This document shows positions 58,951-64,000 of a stretch of DNA of 64,000 bases, piece after piece. Location: assembly GCA_963715675.1 (NCBI GenBank), contig OY970265.1, forward strand, positions 4,340,001 to 4,404,000, read 5' to 3'. The translations under genes and the position numbers were made by a program. This DNA is from DASVWZ01 sp963715675 (GTDB lineage: Bacteria; Acidobacteriota; Terriglobia; Terriglobales; Acidobacteriaceae). The notes under the pieces were generated by a model. It searched no databases. It had not been told where the DNA came from and saw only the letters and a program-made list of their open reading frames with translations. Each line of letters opens with the position of its first letter. Position 1 is the stretch's first letter.

Positions 58951-59969
58951 TAGCGTCGCCTCTTCTTTGCCGCCCTGGGCGGCTCTTCCCCTGGCGCCAG
59001 TACTCTCCGCACGATCGGGGTATTCAGCTTGTACTTCAGTTCGCGCGGATTGCCGTCGTCATCTTTCACGTGCAGCACGAATACCGGCAGCGTGCCCTCT
59101 TTGCCGAAATCTTCCTGCGACACGGCGACCGGGAGAAATCCATTCAGATTACGTTCGCGGTAAGCCGTTTCGTATCGATGTTTCCGGACATTCCAGGTGA
59201 ATACGCGCACCTGGTTGTAATCGGGCCGCATGCCATCCTTCGGCTCGTTCAGCAACACCAGATACTGCGGCACTTTGTTGTCCGCGTCGGTCACCTGATC
59301 CAGCACAAAGAAAGCCACAATCCGCTGGCCCTCGGCGTACTGCGCGATTTCCAGCGGCACATCGAGATCCACCATGCGTGCCAACACCCATCCAACGTGC
59401 GCGTTTGGATCGCGGATCAGCCACCAGTCTTCCATGGGGACTGGCTTGGCCGACTGACTCTTGTCCGGGGTCGCAGTTTTGGGCGCTTCGCCCGGCACGA
59501 TTTTCTCAACCGTGGCGCGTTTTAGAAAAGAAACCTTGGATCCTTGCGTGATCTGGTAAAGGTGTTCGGTGTCACGGCCGGGGTCAAGATGGAGGTTCGT
59601 CTCATTGCGGGTCGTGCCGGTTCCCTGGACCGGGTTGTTCTGAGCATCCTGGGCCAGCTTCTGGAAACCGTCATACACCTGCTGGCTGACCAGATAACGC
59701 TGCTCGACCCAACCTTCGCTTCCGTTCGCCGTCCGTACTCGCACGAAGCGGCGTTCGTGCTCGAAAACCTGCACCCGGTCTCCGTTCTTGACGGTTCCGG
59801 TTTTGTTGAAAACCGCCGCGACACGGTCGCGGAGAATGGCTTGGGGCGCAGAAACGTACGCCGTCTCCAGCACTCGGCCGCGGCCGCGATTGCATCCGGG
59901 GAGCAACAAGCCGGCGAGAACAGACATCAGGAGAACTGATCTGGCTAATGTTTTGTGCGCGAACGCCAT
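58950..59969 (-). CDS. Lipoprotein with SH3-like domains (hypothetical)
   Basis: A 339-residue protein. The lipobox SVLAGLLLPGC puts a lipidated Cys near residue 26. Residues 50-95 look like a bacterial SH3 domain (NGDRVQVFEHERRFVRVRTANGSEGWVEQRYLV); a second SH3-like stretch is at about 115-200 (NLHLDPGRDTEHLYQITQGSKVSFL, WWLIRDPNAHVGWVLARMV). The rest (QRIVAFFVLDQVTDADNKV) is unknown. It is likely anchored to a membrane facing the periplasm. RNGDRVQ-type SH3 domains often bind peptidoglycan or peptides. Confidence 0.75.
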   Translation of the reverse strand: MAFAHKTLARSVLLMSVLAGLLLPGCNRGRGRVLETAYVSAPQAILRDRVAAVFNKTGTVKNGDRVQVFEHERRFVRVRTANGSEGWVEQRYLVSQQVYDGFQKLAQDAQNNPVQGTGTTRNETNLHLDPGRDTEHLYQITQGSKVSFLKRATVEKIVPGEAPKTATPDKSQSAKPVPMEDWWLIRDPNAHVGWVLARMVDLDVPLEIAQYAEGQRIVAFFVLDQVTDADNKVPQYLVLLNEPKDGMRPDYNQVRVFTWNVRKHRYETAYRERNLNGFLPVAVSQEDFGKEGTLPVFVLHVKDDDGNPRELKYKLNTPIVRRVLAPGEEPPRAAKKRRR

Positions 59970-59970
59970 G

Positions 59971-60045
59971 TTCCCTCAGGGGCTGAGGCCCGCAATATTT
60001 CCGGGGTCGAGCGGCGCGGCTGGAAGCCGCGCCCTTGCAAAACCA
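59971..60045. repeat. Interspersed double-hairpin repeat, family A (full copy)
   Basis: GGGGCTGAGGCCC and GGCGCGGCTGGAAGCCGCGCC in the same order and spacing as at 6541-6610, preceded by CCCTCA. It starts just upstream of the SH3 lipoprotein gene. Confidence 0.7.
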
Positions 60046-60194
60046 TTTGTGAGGCCAGTTCCAGCCAACGCGCGAATCGATGCCGGGAATTCACAGGAAT
60101 CACCAATCAATATAGCGCAGAGGCTGCCGGGCTGATGTTTAGAGGAATGGTGTCTTCCGGCACGAAGGTGCACGAGTGCGAACGAAGGGACGTA

Positions 60195-61259
60195 TCAGTC
60201 TCCGAAACTGATGCCAATGGCACGGGCGACGCGCACCAGTTCGCCTTGCGGATCCACCGTCTTCAGTTTGCCGATCGCGTCCACGATGTTCACGCACTCG
60301 ATGGTGGCATTACGCAGGCACACCATTTTCCCGAACTCACCACGGGCAATCAGGTCCACTGCCGCCACGCCGAAACGTGTGGCCAGGATGCGGTCAAAGG
60401 GCGAAGGCGAACCGCCGCGCTGGATATGTCCGAGCACGCTGACCCGGACTTCCCGGCGCGCGGTTAAGGCAATGCCATCGCCGATCAGGTTGCCCACCGA
60501 TCCTCCGCGGGAAAGCTGCTTCAATTCCGGGGGCAGATTGACCCCCTCAGCCACTACCACGATGGTGAAGTGTTTGCCATAGCCTTCGCGGGCGTGCACA
60601 TATTCGCAAATTTTCTGCAAGCTGAAAGGAATTTCGGGGATCAGGATGACGTGCGCTCCGCCGGCAATACCTGCTTCCAGCGCAATCCAGCCGGCATCCC
60701 GGCCCATCACTTCCACCACCATCACGCGGTGGTGCGACTCGGCGGTGGTATGGATTTTGTCAATCGCGTCGGTCGCGGTGTGCAGGGCGGTGTCAAAGCC
60801 GAAAGTAATCTCGGTGGCGGAAAGATCGTTGTCGATGGTCTTGGGTACGCCGACGATGTTCATGCCCTTCAGGAACAATTCCTGCGCGATGGTCTGGGAG
60901 CCGTCGCCGCCGATGCTGATCACGGCGTCAATGCCGAGCTTGCGCGAGTTCGAGATGACCTCGGCGGAAATGTCGCTGAACGTTTCCACGCCGTTCACAA
61001 CGGTACGGTAATGAAAGGGATTGCCGCGGTTGGTTGTGCCCAGAATTGTGCCGCCCCGGGGCAGGATGCCACTAACGTCTTTGAGCTTGAGTTCGAACGA
61101 TTTTTCGGGCCAAATCAGCCCGTCGAGGCCATCCGGAATACCGATGACCTTCCACTTGTACTTGAGGATGGCGGACTTGACCGCGGCGCGAATGACCGCA
61201 TTGAGACCGGGAGCGTCTCCGCCTCCAGTGCAGATGCCGATACAGCGAATGTCAGACAT
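60195..61259 (-). CDS. pfkA: 6-phosphofructokinase
   Basis: A 354-residue enzyme. ICTGGGDAPGLNAVIRA is the phosphate-binding start, ISIGGDGSQTIAQEL gives Gly at the position that is Asp in PPi-dependent forms, and PKTIDNDL puts Lys where ATP-type enzymes of Escherichia coli have Gly. This Gly/Lys combination marks a separate ATP-dependent group that also includes plant and trypanosome enzymes. VVEVMGRDAGWIALEAGIAGGAHVILIPE completes the substrate site. It commits fructose 6-phosphate to glycolysis. Confidence 0.93.
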   Translation of the reverse strand: MSDIRCIGICTGGGDAPGLNAVIRAAVKSAILKYKWKVIGIPDGLDGLIWPEKSFELKLKDVSGILPRGGTILGTTNRGNPFHYRTVVNGVETFSDISAEVISNSRKLGIDAVISIGGDGSQTIAQELFLKGMNIVGVPKTIDNDLSATEITFGFDTALHTATDAIDKIHTTAESHHRVMVVEVMGRDAGWIALEAGIAGGAHVILIPEIPFSLQKICEYVHAREGYGKHFTIVVVAEGVNLPPELKQLSRGGSVGNLIGDGIALTARREVRVSVLGHIQRGGSPSPFDRILATRFGVAAVDLIARGEFGKMVCLRNATIECVNIVDAIGKLKTVDPQGELVRVARAIGISFGD

Positions 61260-61380
61260 GATGAAAACTAGTCCGTAAAAGGAATTTGATATGGAATTGG
61301 CTGGATCGTGTTTTCCGGCGCCAACCTTCGATCATACCCCTATGAGACGCCAAACCTGGAATTACGAGTGAACGTATCCG

Positions 61381-61421
61381 CCCCGGTGCAGATGCCGATA
61401 CAGGCAGATGTCCGACATGAT
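61381..61421 (-). pseudogene. Partial duplicate of the pfkA 5' end
   Basis: About 41 bp upstream of pfkA repeat its first 40 bp (61223-61262) with about 85% identity and one single-base indel. It includes the ATG (minus strand, GTCCGACAT versus GTCAGACAT). Translation drifts out of frame after four residues. A relic of tandem duplication. Confidence 0.65.
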
Positions 61422-61431
61422 CGTGCTGCAC

Positions 61432-62055
61432 TTATGGATTGAGTGTCAGGGTCGCCGTGCCTTGAACCGTTCCCTCAGTGGCAGTAATAGTCACCACGTC
61501 TTGTTGTGTTGGTTGGGCGGTGATGGTAGCCAGCCCTGTGCTACTGATTTCCACCAGGCCTTGGGAGTCATTTGTGGTCCAAGTGACGATATCGGTCAAG
61601 TCTTCCTGTTTGCCGTTCACTGTCCCCGTCGCCTGATACTGTATGGGGTCGGTATTGTTCTGAGACCAGGTCAAAGGCTTAATTTGAATGGCAGTCAGGC
61701 CGGTAATGGTCACGGTGACGGTGGTGGTTCCATTCACCGCTTGGGCGGAGGCAGTGATGGTGGCATCTCCAGGGGACACTCCGGTCACCAACCCTCCCGT
61801 GTCGATGGTGGCTATGTTGGTCGCGGAACTGCTCCAAAAGAGGCCTGACGTAACCGTCTGTTGAGTGCCGTCATTGTAAGTTCCGACGGCAGTCATCTGC
61901 ACGGTGGTGCCCTGGTTGATCGTAGCCTCAGGGCCGACCGCTAAGGCGGTCAGGGTTGGGTTCACAAAGAAGCCGTGGCAGCCCACGCCAAGGGCAACTG
62001 TCAGCAGCGTCGCGAACGCTGCGGCAAGCTGGAGTTTCTGTTTACTGCTCAACAT
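61432..62055 (-). CDS. Lipoprotein with two Big_2 immunoglobulin-like domains
   Basis: A 207-residue protein. LLTVALGVGC is a lipobox. Two Ig-like bacterial Big_2 domains follow: TALAVGPEATINQGTTVQMTAVGTYNDGTQQTVTSGLFWSS with IATIDTGGLVTGVSPGDATITA, then IQIKPLTWSQNNTDPIQYQATGTVNGKQEDLTDIVTW. These domains are extracellular adhesion or scaffold modules. It lies immediately upstream of the pfkA duplicate, on the same strand. Confidence 0.82.
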   Translation of the reverse strand: MLSSKQKLQLAAAFATLLTVALGVGCHGFFVNPTLTALAVGPEATINQGTTVQMTAVGTYNDGTQQTVTSGLFWSSSATNIATIDTGGLVTGVSPGDATITASAQAVNGTTTVTVTITGLTAIQIKPLTWSQNNTDPIQYQATGTVNGKQEDLTDIVTWTTNDSQGLVEISSTGLATITAQPTQQDVVTITATEGTVQGTATLTLNP

Positions 62056-62269
62056 GTTAGGAATGCCTCAGACCGCAGGTAGCGATCATAGCGGCGCAGA
62101 TAAATTGTAGCAGAGAAGATTCCACCCGGCACACCCGCTGGTAACCCCGGCAGAACCTCGATCGCCACTCCGCGCCAGAATCAAGGAACGCTGAAGGCCG
62201 AGGAAGTTGCAGGGAAAATCGGGTCAGTGCTTGCAAGTCGCCGGAACGGCACCTTTCCCCGATACTGCT

Positions 62270-62703
62270 TCACTGGGACCTTTTCGCTTTGGCGATCCGG
62301 TCATCAATGGGTTTGCGCCCGACGAAGCCTTCGCTGACCCCATGCCAGTGGGTAATGCTCCTTTCGCCGAGTTTCCAGCACAACAGACGGTGCCGCCCTC
62401 GACCTCACAAGGAAAGTCCAGCAGCCCAATGTCCAGGTCTTTTACCTGGACGCCAATGGCATCGATCTCGGCCACGGCATCCTTGACGCGCTGAATGGCC
62501 TTTTCCCGCTCCGCCTTCCTGCGCGCCATGTGGACCACGTTCACCAACGTGCCTCCGTTCAGGAAGACGCGGTGGGCGAGTTCCTGAAATTCTCCATCGA
62601 CGGTCTCGATGAGCTTCTTGCCGTCGATCGAGGTGCGAAGCAGAGACTCAAGGACCGGCAGCAGGGATTGGGCTTCATCGAGAGTGAAGGTCCGGTCCGA
62701 CAT
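62270..62703 (-). CDS. DUF2203 family protein with an apparent frameshift
   Basis: From ATG 62703 the frame gives FTLDEAQSLLPVLESLLRTS and DLDIGLLDFPCEVEGGTVC, the DUF2203 pattern, then runs off-family. The next frame continues exactly as the family does: CWKLGERSITHWHGVSEGFV and GRKPIDDRIAKAKR, with TGA at 62270-62272. Adding one base near 62375-62386 (VCLCWKLGE) restores about 144 residues. As written, the frame instead ends at 62224 with an unrelated tail. Cause is one missing base, by error or mutation. Function unknown. Confidence 0.8.
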
Positions 62704-62743
62704 AGGCGCGTGCCTTTATTCTACCGGGGAATTGAGTAACCGG

Positions 62744-62831
62744 TAATTTGTAATTGAGCAATTTTGCAATTTGCAGGCCAGGGCCGCCGGTGGCGCCGGT
62801 TAAATTACAAGAATTGCTCAATTGCAAAATC
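62744..62831. repeat. Inverted repeat between the DUF2203 gene and yceI
   Basis: Left arm TAATTTGTAATTGAGCAATT and right arm AATTGCTCAATTGCAAAATC are about 85% complementary, with 48 bp between. A+T-rich in contrast to its surroundings; the right arm ends 3 bp before the yceI stop codon. Confidence 0.6.
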
Positions 62832-62834
62832 GCT

Positions 62835-63413
62835 CTACTTCGGCGCGGGCTTGGTCATTTCGATGTCCAGTGTGATGGTAACCTGGTCGCCGACCGCGCC
62901 GGCGGCGCCGCTTACTCCAAAATCCATGCGGTTGATCGTGGTAGTGGCGGAGGCACCCACGCGTGGATTGTCCCGAGGGTCCTTCACGGCGGCCGATGGG
63001 CCGTCGACCTCGAGCACAACCTCTTTGGTCGTGCCATGGATTGTGAGATCGCCGGTGATCTTGAGCTTGCCCTGTCCGGCAGCCTCGACCTTAGTCGACT
63101 TGAACGTGATGGTCGGGTACTTCTGGGCGTCGAAAAACCTAGGGCTGCGGAGATCGTTGTCGCGCATCTCGACGCGTGTATCCACGGAGGCGGTTTCGAT
63201 CGTGGCCTGTACGGAAGACTTTCCGGGATTAGCTGCATCGAATTGCGCGCTGCCACTTACCTTGGTAAAGGCGCCGCGCACGGTGGAAATTCCAAGGTGG
63301 CGTACAGAAAACTGCGCCGCCGAGTGTGCGGGATCAATCTGCCATGTGTCCTGAGCGATGGCAGAAGTGGCAAGAAGCAGCGTGATAGCGATGGCGGACA
63401 GGGTGCGGGACAT
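62835..63413 (-). CDS. YceI family exported protein
   Basis: A 192-residue protein with a signal peptide (MSRTLSAIAITLLLATSAIAQ). The YceI lipocalin-like barrel is evident: TWQIDPAHSAAQFSVRHLGIS, SVDTRVEMRDNDLRSPRFFDAQKYPTITF, LKITGDLTIHGTTKEVVLEV and RMDFGVSG. Family members bind isoprenoid or other amphiphilic molecules in the periplasm and appear in stress or acid responses. It is probably transcribed alone. Confidence 0.93.
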   Translation of the reverse strand: MSRTLSAIAITLLLATSAIAQDTWQIDPAHSAAQFSVRHLGISTVRGAFTKVSGSAQFDAANPGKSSVQATIETASVDTRVEMRDNDLRSPRFFDAQKYPTITFKSTKVEAAGQGKLKITGDLTIHGTTKEVVLEVDGPSAAVKDPRDNPRVGASATTTINRMDFGVSGAAGAVGDQVTITLDIEMTKPAPK

Positions 63414-63543
63414 AAACGGGCATTCTCCTAATACCTGATTTGGGCGTGATTGGAACAGTCTAGCCGGTTTTGTGGAAAGCTGCCGAGCTTTGCCTGGCTG
63501 GGCAGGGGGGACACCTGCGCCTACGTGGTTGTTGCCAGCGGCC

Positions 63544-63570
63544 TCGCGGGCGAGAGCGCCCGCGCCACAC
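63544..63570. repeat. Diverged family B repeat upstream of yceI
   Basis: CGGGCGAGAGCGCCCGCGCC keeps the GGGCG...CGCCC arms of the family. The preceding 60 bp also hold ACCTGCGCCTACGTGG, a partial second unit. Confidence 0.5.
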
Positions 63571-64000
63571 TACTGAATCTCCAGCATGCGATCGAGCGCG
63601 ACTCGCGCCCAGTGCTTGACGTCGTCCTTCACCTTGATCTGATTCACCACGTTGCCGTCGGCCAGGTTTTCCAGGGCCCAGCATAGGTGCTGTGGCGAGA
63701 TACGGAACATGGTCGTGCACAGGCATCCTGCATCGTCGAGCGTAATGACTCTTTTGCCTTCGGAGGCAAACTCCTTGCCCATGCGGTTGACCAGGTGGAT
63801 TTCCGTGCCCACGGCAAACATGGTTCCCGGCGGAGCATGGCGGATCAGCTTCAGCAAGCCCTCGGTCGAGCCGATTCCGTCAGCTTTCTGGCAGACCTCC
63901 CAGCGGCACTCGGGATGCACAATCACGCGGATTCCCGGATAGCGGGCACGGACATTGTCCACATGCTCCGGCAGGAAGCGCTGATGTACCGAGCAGTGGC
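63570..64000 (-). CDS. nadA: Quinolinate synthase (5' end beyond the window)
   Basis: The minus strand is open from 63572 to the right edge, giving the C-terminal 143 residues. HCSVHQRFLPEHV at the edge is the conserved CxVH segment, and HPECRWEVCQKADGIGSTEGLLKLI supplies a cluster Cys with substrate-binding residues. FAVGTEIHLVNRM and DDAGCLCTTMFRISPQHLCWALE (another ligand Cys) complete the [4Fe-4S] site. NadA condenses iminoaspartate with dihydroxyacetone phosphate to quinolinate in NAD synthesis. A family B repeat directly abuts its stop codon. Confidence 0.95.
   Translation of the reverse strand, partial: HCSVHQRFLPEHVDNVRARYPGIRVIVHPECRWEVCQKADGIGSTEGLLKLIRHAPPGTMFAVGTEIHLVNRMGKEFASEGKRVITLDDAGCLCTTMFRISPQHLCWALENLADGNVVNQIKVKDDVKHWARVALDRMLEIQ

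Overview
The window looks like a chromosomal segment of a soil Acidobacteriota, probably of the Terriglobia/Koribacter type. This is inferred from gene content and style, not from a marker-gene search. Clues are: roughly 60% G+C; many exported beta-propeller, Ig-like and sedolisin proteins; plant-type fused AroDE; two b-type ATP synthase subunits in one operon; a complete Hyp set for [NiFe]-hydrogenase maturation; and several families of short palindromic interspersed repeats between genes. There is no prophage, insertion sequence, CRISPR array or rRNA. Two complete tRNA genes are present, His-GTG and Arg-TCT.

Layout. 0-9.5 kb: a Tat-exported amidase cut by the left edge, a membrane hybrid histidine kinase with a PilZ tail, nadD, rsfS, a methyltransferase, a metallo-beta-lactamase-fold hydrolase, and a UDP-glucose-dehydrogenase-like protein that has lost nearly all family catalytic residues. 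9.6-20 kb: tRNA-His, an exported HELTH protein, tyrA, a zinc-ribbon membrane protein, acyl-CoA dehydrogenase, modA, a thioredoxin-like ferredoxin, and an exported parvulin lying between tRNA-Arg and a 3' tRNA-like fragment. 20-27.4 kb: two glycosyltransferases, a MacB-type permease, a Trm112-like protein, a membrane methyltransferase, pgsA and an AMMECR1 protein. 27.8-30.8 kb: three exported proteins (S53 peptidase, Tat-signal protein, HAF-type propeller), then an A+T-rich gap. 31.4-36.5 kb: chrA, an exported protein, aroDE and an orphan GvpL/GvpF-family gene.

36.5-43.3 kb: a long non-coding stretch with a candidate structured RNA and two terminators, then hypCDEABF. No hydrogenase structural gene lies in view. 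43.4-45.5 kb: a zinc-ribbon protein paired with an unknown protein. 45.5-52.2 kb, minus strand: ATP synthase genes b', b, delta, alpha, gamma, beta, epsilon, without a and c. The b gene carries an apparent frameshift and the spacers carry mirrored repeats. 52.5-64 kb: an exported kelch-type propeller, hfq-hflX, a PuuD-like membrane protein with DUF309, a DegT aminotransferase, an SH3 lipoprotein, pfkA with a partial duplicate of its 5' end, a Big_2 lipoprotein, a DUF2203 gene with a frameshift, yceI, and nadA cut by the right edge.

Links between genes: nadD and nadA sit near opposite ends and serve NAD synthesis. aroDE and tyrA serve aromatic amino acid synthesis. The Hyp proteins build the NiFe(CN)2CO cofactor for a hydrogenase that must be encoded elsewhere. 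The least ordinary items are the degenerate dehydrogenase-like protein, the candidate RNA upstream of hypC, the repeat-filled spacers of the atp operon, and the two frameshifted housekeeping genes.
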